Shown here in pieces: positions 1 through 7,717 of a stretch of DNA of 19,318 bases. Below the pieces are notes generated by a model. It was given only the letters and a program-made list of their open reading frames with translations, did not search any database and was not told where the DNA came from. The translations under genes were made by a program, and so were the position numbers. The first letter of the stretch is position 1, and every line of letters begins with the position of its first letter. The stretch is from JABISG01 sp963581435. Lineage in GTDB: Bacteria > Planctomycetota > Planctomycetia > Planctomycetales > Planctomycetaceae. The stretch lies in assembly GCA_963581435.1 (NCBI GenBank), contig CAUZOL010000108.1, positions 1 through 19,318 of the forward strand, given 5' to 3'.

Positions 1-17
1 GTAGTAATCTTGCTCAT
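1..17 (-). CDS. Possible 5' end of a gene running off the left edge
   Basis: An ATG on the minus strand at 17 opens a frame reading MSKIT before the window ends. It is preceded at good spacing by AAGGA, a better ribosome binding site than most genes here have. The gene would lie directly downstream of the truncated porin. The opening residues resemble those I recall for some IS110-type transposases, but five residues cannot identify a family. The call rests on the start signal and on the fact that the porin next to it is cut short. Confidence 0.3.
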
Positions 18-84
18 GGCGTGTCCTTGTGCCCCTATCGGGCCGCTGAAGTGTGGTTACCTCAGCAGGATACCCCGCTTTTTC

Positions 85-1098
85 TCAACTCTTCAAGAAC
101 ACAAGTTTTGACAATACCTCCGATGCAAAACCCCATGCACCGATTTCGGCCGATTGTTCGCAAGCATAATTGGGAATCGAATAGCCGATTCGCCCCTGAA
201 ACGCAGGATACCCGGAGTCCTCGCCGTCCTTGATCCCATTGCCATCGAGATCTTTTCCGTCAATGGCACCGCCCGATGAGATTTCGCTGTCAATCTTCAG
301 CCAATCACCGCCGGACAGTTCGTGATTCCACGTCGTCCTGAGCATCGGTCGGCGATCGCCGAGGTTGCCCGCAAACCACATCAGTGAGTCATCGTTGATC
401 ATGGGCAACAGCGGGCTGATGATGTCCCAGTCCTGCCCCGCGAGAATTGATAATTCGTCCCAGGTCATTTTTGCATAAGCCAACCGAATGCGGGGAACCG
501 CCCGCGATTCGCTGGTAATGCGGATGAGCGTTTCAAAGTCGATTTCGATCTTCGCGTCCAACTTGGCATTCGACAAATGCTCTGCGTGCGGACCATCGTA
601 GTCTAAACCGACGCGCGTCAGCCGCACGTTGGTATTGAATTCACCATCGTTTTCTCGAATGGGAACTCCCGCCGGGGTTAGACTCCTCGGGTCTTCCGAC
701 AGCGCATAGAAGGGAACGACTGCGTTGTTCAGCCGGCTGGTTGTCAGAATCAGATCGCCGCGACCGTATCCGTACAACTTGAGACTGCCGGCACCTCCCA
801 GATTCACTGTGAGCTTCTGCGAGACGAAATCCGACAGCGAGAAGCAGTCCTCGCACTGCCCGTTCGGCTCGGAGAACGTCGGCATTGGCGATTGCATGTC
901 GCGGCCAGCCAAGACCTCTTCAACGATGCGGCGGACTTCCCTCTCCCTCGCGGTTGGTTCCGCAACGGGGCTGGTCACAGGAAGAGGAGTCCAAGCGGTC
1001 GAAGTCGATGGCTGAACGAAATCGTGCGCCGACGTGGGATAAATCGACCCAAAAGTGAGGATCACCGGGAGCAACAGGAATTTGAATCGCGACCACAT
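85..1098 (-). CDS. Porin-like outer-membrane protein, 3'-truncated
   Basis: Probable outer-membrane porin, perhaps of the DcaP-like type common in planctomycetes. From the ATG at 1098 the protein has a classical signal peptide (MWSRFKFLLLPVILTFGS, likely cleaved after PTSA), a short helical stretch (REREVRRIVEEVL), then a beta-rich region beginning KLYGYGRGDLILTTS and continuing with NVRLTRVGLDYDGP. ATGs at 1119, 1122 and 1176 are in frame, but the 1098 start gives the cleanest signal peptide. The protein stops after only about 337 residues, just after IGYSIPNYACEQSAEIGAWG, where a barrel would be expected to continue for several strands. The last residues (SEVLSKLVFLKS) do not look like barrel sequence. 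No other frame continues the barrel downstream, so this is a truncation rather than a simple frameshift. It is probably non-functional or altered. The family assignment is moderate; the truncation is an inference. Confidence 0.6.
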   Translation of the reverse strand: MWSRFKFLLLPVILTFGSIYPTSAHDFVQPSTSTAWTPLPVTSPVAEPTAREREVRRIVEEVLAGRDMQSPMPTFSEPNGQCEDCFSLSDFVSQKLTVNLGGAGSLKLYGYGRGDLILTTSRLNNAVVPFYALSEDPRSLTPAGVPIRENDGEFNTNVRLTRVGLDYDGPHAEHLSNAKLDAKIEIDFETLIRITSESRAVPRIRLAYAKMTWDELSILAGQDWDIISPLLPMINDDSLMWFAGNLGDRRPMLRTTWNHELSGGDWLKIDSEISSGGAIDGKDLDGNGIKDGEDSGYPAFQGRIGYSIPNYACEQSAEIGAWGFASEVLSKLVFLKS

Positions 1099-1201
1099 TG
1101 GCGACAGAGGCCACTGCATCATTCGTAACTCAAAATATATTATGGAGTTAAGTGGGTGCATCTGGCATTTGGACATCTGGGATTCCGCGCAACGATTCCG
1201 A

Positions 1202-1232
1202 TTATCGGCATAACCCCTACAACAGTTATCGG
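1202..1232. promoter_or_regulatory. Repeated TTATCGG in divergent intergenic region
   Basis: The gap between the divergent porin and transglutaminase genes holds TTATCGG at 1202-1208 and again at 1226-1232, 24 bp apart. A near-complementary GATAACC lies at about 1304-1310. The first copy sits in a small palindrome (CCGATTATCGG). Such spaced half-sites could bind a regulator, but the motif is short and could be chance. No clear -35/-10 pair was identified. Confidence 0.15.
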
Positions 1233-1351
1233 TTGTGAAGTCTTCCCAGTTTAAAGAAACGGGGCATTTCCACTTAACGGCTTGTTATTGGTTCACGATT
1301 TTCGATAACCTGTACTTATTGAATTGCACATTACAGGTTGAGAGACGCTCA

Positions 1352-2404
1352 ATGAAAGACATTCTGATCGCAGCAAAGCTGTTGGTTGCGGCATTGTTGT
1401 TGGCGATGAGCGCCGGGTGTTCGGAGTCGGTTGCAGAAAAGAGCAGCCCAGCGGCACCCGCCGTTAAGAATTTGAACGCCACGGCAACCGAATCTCAAAC
1501 GAAGCCAAGCGTCCGCACGTTCCGTTTCGATTATGGTTTCGAGCTGACGGATCTTCCGGCGGATGCGAAGGTCCGGGTCTGGATGCCCGTCCCACCGTCG
1601 AATCGCCACCAAACGATCGCAGAGCTTGGTCGAGACCTTCCCGCAAAGGCAACAGTCTCGAAAGAGAAAAAGTATGGGAATTCTGTTCTCTACCTTGAGC
1701 CCCAGGTACCGGCTACCGGCGAGCTCGATTTTCAAGTTTCCTACCGCGTCGAGCGTAAGGAAGTTCGCGGCCGAATACCGAATGACAGAAACCTCACGAT
1801 CAAACCGGCCGAGCAAAAACGATTTCTCGCTCCCAACGTCAACGTACCCCTGGAAGGTAAGCCGTTGGAGTTGCTTGCGGGGCTGGAACTCCCCTCAACG
1901 GGGCTTGGTTTAGGACGCCGGTTGTACGACCGCGTTGACGACCATATGAAGTACGACAAGTCGAAGCCGGGTTACGGTCGCGGTGACGTGAACTGGGCCT
2001 GCGACAGTCGATTCGGAAATTGCACCGATTTTCACAGCCTGTTTGTTTCGCTGGCGCGCTCGCAGGGGCTGCCGGCACGATTTGAAATCGGCTTCCCCAT
2101 TCCCGAAAATATGGAAGCGGGAACCATCGGCGGCTACCACTGTTGGGCTTACTTTTTCGTGGCGAATCACGGCTGGGTTCCCATCGACATCTCTGAGGCC
2201 GACAAACAACCGGACAAAAAGGACTATTTCTTCGGGAATCTGACGCCAGACCGGGTCGTCTTCACGACCGGTCGCGACATCGAACTCGTCCCCCGTCAGG
2301 CGGGAAAGCCATTGAACTACTTCGTCTACCCGTATGTCGAAGTCAACGACAAGCCTTGGCCGAAAGAGAAAACTCGGAAGCGATTCGCATTTCAGGAACT
2401 CTGA
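1352..2404 (+). CDS. Transglutaminase-like lipoprotein
   Basis: Exported protein with a transglutaminase-like (papain-fold) domain. The ATG at 1352 is chosen over the upstream in-frame ATG at 1235 because it opens directly on a lipoprotein signal (MKDILIAAKLLVAALLLAMS, then AGC). The upstream 39 codons look non-coding. The lipobox (SAGC) is imperfect but plausible. A low-complexity linker precedes an N-terminal beta domain (about residues 45-150, with VRVWMPVPPS) often found before this fold. The catalytic triad is visible: Cys224 in GNCTDFHSLF, His263 in GGYHCWAYFF and Asp279 in WVPIDISEAD. The 350-residue length is normal for bacterial periplasmic members. These act as proteases or amidases more often than as cross-linkers; the substrate is unknown. 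A LysR gene follows 108 bp downstream on the same strand. Confidence 0.85.
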   Translation: MKDILIAAKLLVAALLLAMSAGCSESVAEKSSPAAPAVKNLNATATESQTKPSVRTFRFDYGFELTDLPADAKVRVWMPVPPSNRHQTIAELGRDLPAKATVSKEKKYGNSVLYLEPQVPATGELDFQVSYRVERKEVRGRIPNDRNLTIKPAEQKRFLAPNVNVPLEGKPLELLAGLELPSTGLGLGRRLYDRVDDHMKYDKSKPGYGRGDVNWACDSRFGNCTDFHSLFVSLARSQGLPARFEIGFPIPENMEAGTIGGYHCWAYFFVANHGWVPIDISEADKQPDKKDYFFGNLTPDRVVFTTGRDIELVPRQAGKPLNYFVYPYVEVNDKPWPKEKTRKRFAFQEL

Positions 2405-2512
2405 ACCGACCTGAGCAAAGTCAAGGTTGGTTGGCGAGTTCCACATCTTGCATTCTGCGGTCTTTTCGCGGCTTGATTGCTGATGGGATGGTTGGTCGTG
2501 TAAGTTCCTCTT

Positions 2513-3415
2513 ATGGAACTTCGCCACTTGAGAACCTTCGCCGCCGCCGCCGAGCGGGAAAGCTTTACCCGTGCGGCTGAGTCGCTGAATCTCACGCAGG
2601 CCGCCGTGAGCCAGCAGGTTGCTGCCCTGCAGAAGGAGTTGGGGACAGAACTGTTCGAGCGACGAGGGCGGGGCGTTTGCCTGACGGCTGCGGGACGACA
2701 ACTTTACGAGTACGCCCGCCAGATTCTCGACTTGGTTGCAGAAGCGTCGCGGCAAGTGGGCGGGGCTAAGTCGCCCGTCTCGGGGCACCTGCGAATCGCG
2801 ACAAGCAGCGTTCCCGCCGAATGTCTGGTACCAGAACTGTTGGCCGTGTTCCGTGTTCGCTTTCCCGAAGTTCGCGAATCTTTAGCGGTGTCCGATAGCC
2901 AGATGGCTGCCGCCGCTGTGGAGGCAGGCGAGGCGGATCTCGGGTTCGTGGGAGAACTGCCCGGTTCATCCGCGCTGGAGGCAACGGCGGTCGGCGATGA
3001 TGAGTTGGTATTGATTGTTGCCGCCGATCATCCGTTGGCCGACAAAGGGACAACGACGCTCAAACAGCTTCGCCGCGAAGCGCTGATCGTTCGCGAGCCA
3101 GGTTCGGGCAGCCGCCGCTGTCTTGAACGGGCGCTCGATGAGCACGGACTGTCGCTTGCCGACCTGGAGATCGCGATGGAGGTCAACAGCAACGATGCCA
3201 TCCGTGCCGCTGTCGAGCGCGGTGTGGGAATCGCCTTTCTCTCGCAGCGCGATAAACGTCACGAGGTCGGTCTGGCATCGGTCAAGATTCGTGGTTTTCG
3301 CGTCCGACGCCAACTGTACTTGATCCGCAACACCGGCCGGATTCTGGCAACACCCGCGCGACAGTTTCTGCAGTTCGTCGAGGAGTGGCGGCAGGACACC
3401 GGTTGCGACAAATAA
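2513..3415 (+). CDS. LysR-family transcriptional regulator
   Basis: A 300-residue LysR-type regulator of normal length. The N-terminal winged helix-turn-helix is clear: MELRHLRTFAAAAERESFTR starts it, and TQAAVSQQVAALQKELG contains the recognition helix (about residues 18-44). The periplasmic-binding-protein-like effector domain runs from about residue 90 to 295 and includes ADLGFVGELPG and a conserved GSGSRR stretch. No strong ribosome binding site precedes the ATG. LysR regulators often control a divergent neighbour, but here the upstream gene is co-directional and the downstream gene convergent, so the target cannot be read from the context. The transglutaminase gene 108 bp upstream is one candidate. 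The effector is unknown. Confidence 0.93.
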   Translation: MELRHLRTFAAAAERESFTRAAESLNLTQAAVSQQVAALQKELGTELFERRGRGVCLTAAGRQLYEYARQILDLVAEASRQVGGAKSPVSGHLRIATSSVPAECLVPELLAVFRVRFPEVRESLAVSDSQMAAAAVEAGEADLGFVGELPGSSALEATAVGDDELVLIVAADHPLADKGTTTLKQLRREALIVREPGSGSRRCLERALDEHGLSLADLEIAMEVNSNDAIRAAVERGVGIAFLSQRDKRHEVGLASVKIRGFRVRRQLYLIRNTGRILATPARQFLQFVEEWRQDTGCDK

Positions 3416-3442
3416 CCTGCTGGCACGGAGCTAAACTTCCAC

Positions 3443-5677
3443 CTACAACTTCGGCAGCACGACTTTCTTCTTTTTCGGCGGAGCCTGCTGGCGTTGCCGT
3501 TGTCTCTGCCGATCGTTGGCCAGCAAGAGCGCCGCGCGTGCGCGATCGGCAGTGGGACGTGCCGCCGCCGGTCGTTGCTTCGGTGGCGGAATGAACCGCT
3601 GCACAACGCGGATGCCCACAGGGTTCTGCAACTCACGGCCCGCTAAAACGGCCCACGGTGTTCTCGGTGCCTCTTCGATGACTCGCCGCAGGTACTCTTC
3701 CGACTTCTTCGCTTGCCCGCGCAAATTGGTGGCATAGTTCAGCTTGTCGGATGGCCGGAGAATCCATTGGTTCGACTTCGTACCAACGTCGCCCGGAGTC
3801 AGTGCCCCCTTCATTTCGGCCATCGCTGCGTTGTATTCGTAACAACGAACGCGGTTGGCCAACAGGCGGCCGTACGACAAGTTGAAGGCAATCCGCCATC
3901 GTGCCGACGGTTCCAGTTCGTAGAGTTTATCGACGTTCGGAGGGAAGGCTTCCAAAATGTTCTCGATCATCAACTGGCTCTTGGCCACTGTCTGCTGCGC
4001 CGTGGTTGCCACCTGCCGATAGTTGGCCGGCGTCACCCGCATCGAAAGTCGCGGCGTTCCTTCGGGCTTGTTCAGTCGGCTGATTCGGGCCGCCTGCACG
4101 ACGGCATATCGCAATGGATGCCGCGCCAAATCGTCAGCATACTTGTCAATCGTGCCGAAGCTGTAATCGGGTTGAAACGGCTTCATCGCCTGGCTGTCGA
4201 AATACCCCGACCGCGAAAGTCCCTGCATGGTCGTCATGTTGGTGGTGAAGTAAACGCCGCCCGTTTCGCTCACCAGCCGCGACAACGCATACGGCCCAAA
4301 GCCCGACGACAAGTTGCGATATTGCGGCCCGGTGTACCAATACGGCAAATCGACCAGATCGAACATCGCGGTTTCCGGTCCCAGATCGACTTCCAACTGA
4401 TAGGTCTTGCCGTCTTCCGGGGCAACGTAGGGAACGTACCCTTTCTTGCGTCCAAAAGCAGCCGTCGGCCCAATCACAAAAGCCTGCGCGCCGTAGCGTC
4501 GGCAAAGTTGAATTGCCCCGACGTGGGAATCGAAATCGTCGCCCGATTCGTCCGTCACCACAATCAGCATGATGCGGCGTCCATTCGATGCCCGGTACCC
4601 TTTCCACAATTGCATCGTCTGAGTGATGGCGCGAAAAACGTTTTCTTTGCCCGTCACATCCGGCTGAACGTTGGCAATGGCCTCGCGGACGACGTCGTAT
4701 TTGTCGGTCGGCTCGCGAGTGAGGAAGTTTGTCTGCGCGCCGTAAGTCACAACTCCCGTCAATAAGGGTTTTCGTTTGCGGGGAATCTGGCCGACTTCCT
4801 GCAGCGCCCCCAATTCGCCGTAAATTCGATCCAGCCGATTGGCGATCACTTCGCGCTGCGTTTTCAAACTGCCCGATGCGTCCAGCAACCAGACGACGAG
4901 CACTTTGCTCTCCTGCATGTTGCGGGCAATTTCCCATGTCACGCGATCGAGCGCCGATTCCATTTGCAGAATCGAGTCACCCAGTGTTCCCTTCACAACC
5001 AACCGCTCGTCGATTTCCATTCCCTCGGGAATGTCGTACATCTTGGTGCGCGATTCGTTGAGGACAATTTCACTCAACGGCTGCGGTTCCGATTCCACCT
5101 TCGGCTTCTTTGTCAGGCTCATCCCCACACTCGCCGCGTTAATCACTTCGCGGACGGGTACATCGTGATCCTTGGGAATCGCCAAGTCGTATTCAATCAC
5201 CTGCTCCGGCTGGTCTGGGACATCGGCCACTTCCATCCGGCTGTCGATGAACCGATCGTAAATCCACTCCGGTTTTGAATTGGTGATGCTCGCCAGCGTG
5301 GTGATGAGCCAGACGTGCAAAACGGCCGTCGCAATCACGGCCGGCCAACTCATTCGTCGACCGGCTTGTTCGCCCGCCAGCAATTCGTCGCTGTCATCGA
5401 TGTCGAGCAGAATGACGTCGTCGATAGGTTCGGCCGGCACGTAAAACGGTTTAGTCGACGGTGCGGATTCTTCATCGAAATCCGCAGCGACATCGTCTAA
5501 ATATTCGAGGCCATCCCATTCGGAGAAGTCCGCGTTTTCTTCCGGAAAGAAATCGGCCTCATCAAGTTCGACGACCGCTTCCGTCGAAACAGTTTCGACG
5601 GCATCGTCGCCCGATGTGAGCCAGTTAGGACGCGGGGGTGGTGCTTCGGGGGACATTAATTCGTTGTCGATACTCAT
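3443..5677 (-). CDS. Membrane-anchored vWA-domain protein
   Basis: A 744-residue protein with one transmembrane helix and a von Willebrand factor A domain. Order: a very acidic, disordered head (residues 1-108, rich in D/E, e.g. DEADFFPEENADFSEWDG); one membrane helix at about 109-132 (MSWPAVIATAVLHVWLITTL); a linker; the vWA domain at about 257-450; a conserved helical region; and a basic/Gln-rich tail (RQRQRQRQQ, KKKK). The MIDAS metal site is present as DASGS at 266-270, with a second acidic motif TDESGDD near residue 376. The ATG at 5677 is preferred because GAGG lies 8 bases upstream; an in-frame GTG at 5686 is the alternative. The topology predicts the acidic head inside and the vWA domain outside or in the periplasm. 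vWA proteins bind partner proteins through metal; the partner is not evident here. The gene converges with the LysR gene. Confidence 0.85.
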   Translation of the reverse strand: MSIDNELMSPEAPPPRPNWLTSGDDAVETVSTEAVVELDEADFFPEENADFSEWDGLEYLDDVAADFDEESAPSTKPFYVPAEPIDDVILLDIDDSDELLAGEQAGRRMSWPAVIATAVLHVWLITTLASITNSKPEWIYDRFIDSRMEVADVPDQPEQVIEYDLAIPKDHDVPVREVINAASVGMSLTKKPKVESEPQPLSEIVLNESRTKMYDIPEGMEIDERLVVKGTLGDSILQMESALDRVTWEIARNMQESKVLVVWLLDASGSLKTQREVIANRLDRIYGELGALQEVGQIPRKRKPLLTGVVTYGAQTNFLTREPTDKYDVVREAIANVQPDVTGKENVFRAITQTMQLWKGYRASNGRRIMLIVVTDESGDDFDSHVGAIQLCRRYGAQAFVIGPTAAFGRKKGYVPYVAPEDGKTYQLEVDLGPETAMFDLVDLPYWYTGPQYRNLSSGFGPYALSRLVSETGGVYFTTNMTTMQGLSRSGYFDSQAMKPFQPDYSFGTIDKYADDLARHPLRYAVVQAARISRLNKPEGTPRLSMRVTPANYRQVATTAQQTVAKSQLMIENILEAFPPNVDKLYELEPSARWRIAFNLSYGRLLANRVRCYEYNAAMAEMKGALTPGDVGTKSNQWILRPSDKLNYATNLRGQAKKSEEYLRRVIEEAPRTPWAVLAGRELQNPVGIRVVQRFIPPPKQRPAAARPTADRARAALLLANDRQRQRQRQQAPPKKKKVVLPKL

Positions 5678-5999
5678 CACCTGCACCTCGCCGAGAGTGC
5701 GTCATTTCAATCCGGTCCGAAACAAACCGAATTCGTGAGAGCCCGCCGTTTCGAAGACCCGGCCCGTCGAGTCTCTGTAAACCCTTCATCGACAGCCGTC
5801 GGAATATGCTCCAACCATTGCGCAACAAGACCGAATACAACCGTCCCCGATAACGTAATCCGGCCCGCAACTCTAAAGTGTAGCGGATATTGGGGAAATT
5901 CGCAAAGAAAATGCCAGATTCTGCCGATGCGCTGACAATCCTTGCAGCGGCTCAATCGCTCTGTCATATTGACTGACTGAGGCTCCAGCGGCTCAAATA
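5678..5999. other. Non-coding stretch with no recognised gene
   Basis: This is the left half of the gap between the divergent vWA and DUF1501 genes. Short open frames exist on both strands, but none resembles a known protein or has a convincing start. An 11-base direct repeat (CAGCGGCTCAA) occurs at 5945-5955 and 5986-5996. A weak tRNA-like D-arm resemblance was considered and rejected. Promoters for both flanking genes are presumably in this gap, but none could be assigned. Confidence 0.5.
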
Positions 6000-6009
6000 G
6001 TAACCCGAC

Positions 6010-6056
6010 GCGTAAGCGAGGGCGAAGCGACATTCGACACCATTCCTCGCTTACGC
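6010..6056. repeat. 12-bp perfect hairpin (REP-like unit)
   Basis: Arms GCGTAAGCGAGG at 6010-6021 and CCTCGCTTACGC at 6045-6056 pair perfectly around a 23-base loop. This unit lies between the outer and middle left arms of the larger island, where the right side has only two bases. It may therefore be an extra unit inserted on one side. Confidence 0.65.
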
Positions 6057-6119
6057 TCATTGAAGTTGCGCATTTCAGTGTTCCGGTCGGAGAAAGGACT
6101 AAAAGCCCCCCGTTTATCG

Positions 6120-6190
6120 AAGCCTGAAGCGCAAGCGAAGGATGATTCCAGGGCGATGCCAGCAAGCTCCTTCGCTTGCGCTTCAGGCTT
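6120..6190. repeat. 23-bp perfect inverted repeat, 25-base loop
   Basis: The left arm at 6120-6142 (beginning AAGCCTGAAGCGCAAGCG) is the exact reverse complement of 6168-6190. This is the core of the repeat island and could form a very stable hairpin in RNA or single-stranded DNA. No T-run follows on either strand, so it is not a standard terminator. Confidence 0.85.
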
Positions 6191-6284
6191 AAATGTTTGG
6201 GATTCTTGTCTCACGTCAAGCCAAGTGCGCAACTGCAAAACTTACGCTTCGGGTTACGACAAACCAATTCAATTCGGTACGACC

Positions 6285-7706
6285 ATGCCACGATCCCACC
6301 ACCCCACCAGCGGCAACAATTCCCGGCGACGGCGGCGGGACGTTCTCAAGGCTGGCAGCCTCGGTTTGTTGGGACTGACGCTGCCCGATCTGTTGCGTGG
6401 CCGGGCGATGGCGCAGCCTCAACCGATTAACAACAGCAGTTTCGGTCGGGCGAAGGCCTGCATTCTGCTGTTCATGTGGGGCGGGCCGGCGCATCAGGAT
6501 ACGTGGGATCTCAAACCGCATGCACCCGCTGAAGTTCGCGGCGAGTTCAAACCGATCGCCACCCGTGTCCCCGGCATCGACATCTGCGAACACTTTCCAC
6601 AACTCGCCACCCGTACCGACAAGCTGGCCATCGTGCGGTCGATGACGCACACCGACGTCAATCACCTCACCGCCACGCATTACCTGTTGACCGGCCAACC
6701 GCCGCTGCCTAGCAAAACGCGTGACACCGATTGGCCGCATTACGGTTCGGTGCTTTCCAAAGTTCGCCACGATTCCAACGCGCTTTTGCCGTTCGTTTCC
6801 ATGCGTCCCAAAATGCCGGGCGACGTGCCGCGATTCGTCGAACAGAGTCGCGGGCAATTTGCCGGCTGGCTGGGACGCGCTTTCGATCCATTGACCATCG
6901 ACGCTCGGCCGGATCTCCCCGATTATCGCGTGGGCGACTTCAAACTGCCGGCCGAGGTGAATGCGACGCGGCTCGAAGATCGCAAGCAACTGCTAGCGCA
7001 ACTCGAAAGCCAGCAACGTGCGCTCTCCAGCGCAGCCGATGCCGGTGTGATGAGCGAGTTCTATCGTCGCGCCTTCAGCCTGCTGGAAGCGAAAACCGGC
7101 GGCAACGTCTTCGACCTCACCCGCGAAACGCCCAAGATGCGGGAACGCTACGGCATGAATCCGCACGGTCAATCGGTGCTGCAGGCGCGACGACTCATCG
7201 AGGCGGGCGTGCCGTTGGTCACCATCTTCTGGCCCAACGACGGCATCAAGAATGTCAGCGTCTACTGGGACACGCACAGCCGCAACTTCACCGACCACCG
7301 CGACCGTTTGATGCCGCCCGCCGACCAGGCGTTTTCGACACTGCTCGACGACCTCGATGAGCGCGGCCTGATCGATGAAACGCTGGTGCTTTGGACCGGA
7401 GAATTCGGCCGCACGCCCAAGGTCGGCCAACGCAACAGCGACGCCGGCGCAGGCCGCGACGGCCGCGACCATTGGCCCAACTGTTTCACCAGCGTGTTAG
7501 CCGGCGCCGGTATCCGCGGCGGCCAGGTCTACGGCGCCTCCGACAAACACGCCGCCTTTCCCTCCCGCAACCCCGTCGCCCCGGTCGATCTCACCGCCAC
7601 CATCTACCACTGCCTCGGCGTCCCCCCCGATCTCGAACTGCACGACAACCAGAACCGCCCGATGGTGGTCTGCCCGGGGAACCGGATTGAGACGCTGTTG
7701 GTTTGA
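6285..7706 (+). CDS. DUF1501 protein with Tat signal
   Basis: DUF1501 family, related in fold to the alkaline phosphatase/sulfatase group and very common in planctomycetes; its biochemical role is not established. The 473-residue protein from the ATG at 6285 begins with a twin-arginine signal (RRRRRDVLKAGSLGLLGLTL), so it is exported folded. Typical family segments follow: CILLFMWGGPAHQDTWDLKP (about residues 60-80), RSMTHTDVNHLTATHYLLTG, LWTGEFGRTP and RDGRDHWPNCFTSVLAGAG near the C-terminus. An in-frame upstream ATG at 6060 would add 75 codons, but those fall in the palindromic island and would put the Tat signal internally, so it is rejected. In planctomycetes this family often sits next to a DUF1549/DUF1553 cytochrome-like partner; none is seen here. 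It ends 11 bp from a convergent gene. Confidence 0.93.
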   Translation: MPRSHHPTSGNNSRRRRRDVLKAGSLGLLGLTLPDLLRGRAMAQPQPINNSSFGRAKACILLFMWGGPAHQDTWDLKPHAPAEVRGEFKPIATRVPGIDICEHFPQLATRTDKLAIVRSMTHTDVNHLTATHYLLTGQPPLPSKTRDTDWPHYGSVLSKVRHDSNALLPFVSMRPKMPGDVPRFVEQSRGQFAGWLGRAFDPLTIDARPDLPDYRVGDFKLPAEVNATRLEDRKQLLAQLESQQRALSSAADAGVMSEFYRRAFSLLEAKTGGNVFDLTRETPKMRERYGMNPHGQSVLQARRLIEAGVPLVTIFWPNDGIKNVSVYWDTHSRNFTDHRDRLMPPADQAFSTLLDDLDERGLIDETLVLWTGEFGRTPKVGQRNSDAGAGRDGRDHWPNCFTSVLAGAGIRGGQVYGASDKHAAFPSRNPVAPVDLTATIYHCLGVPPDLELHDNQNRPMVVCPGNRIETLLV

Positions 7707-7717
7707 GGCGGCGTGCC

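Larger units (their letters stand above)
6000..6257. repeat. Nested palindromic repeat island (REP/REPIN-like)
   Basis: Three nested pairs of inverted repeats are seen directly. The outer arms are GTAACCCGACGCGTAAG (6000-6016) against the reverse complement at 6241-6257, matching 16 of 17. The middle arms are at 6060-6075 and 6223-6238, matching 14 of 16. The centre is a perfect 23-bp inverted repeat (6120-6142 and 6168-6190) around a 25-base loop. A further perfect 12-bp hairpin (GCGTAAGCGAGG, 6010-6021 with 6045-6056) sits in the left half. The island ends 27 bp before the ATG of the DUF1501 gene. It has no transposase and looks like a dispersed, non-autonomous palindromic element. Confidence 0.75.

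Noticed and set aside
1910..2788. 292-codon open frame on the minus strand
   Set aside because: It overlaps the well-supported transglutaminase and LysR genes and has no protein-like features.
3713..4765. 350-codon open frame on the plus strand
   Set aside because: It is antisense to the vWA gene, whose frame carries clear domain motifs; the plus-strand translation shows no recognisable protein.
5760..5850. tRNA-like segment on the minus strand (TTGCGCAATGGTTGGAGC resembles a D arm)
   Set aside because: No matching acceptor stem, anticodon arm or T arm (TTCGAA is present but not in a 5-bp stem with a 7-base loop) could be drawn, and the D stem has a mismatch.
6060..6284. 75-codon N-terminal extension of the DUF1501 gene
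   Set aside because: It translates the palindromic repeat island and would place the Tat signal more than 75 residues inside the protein.
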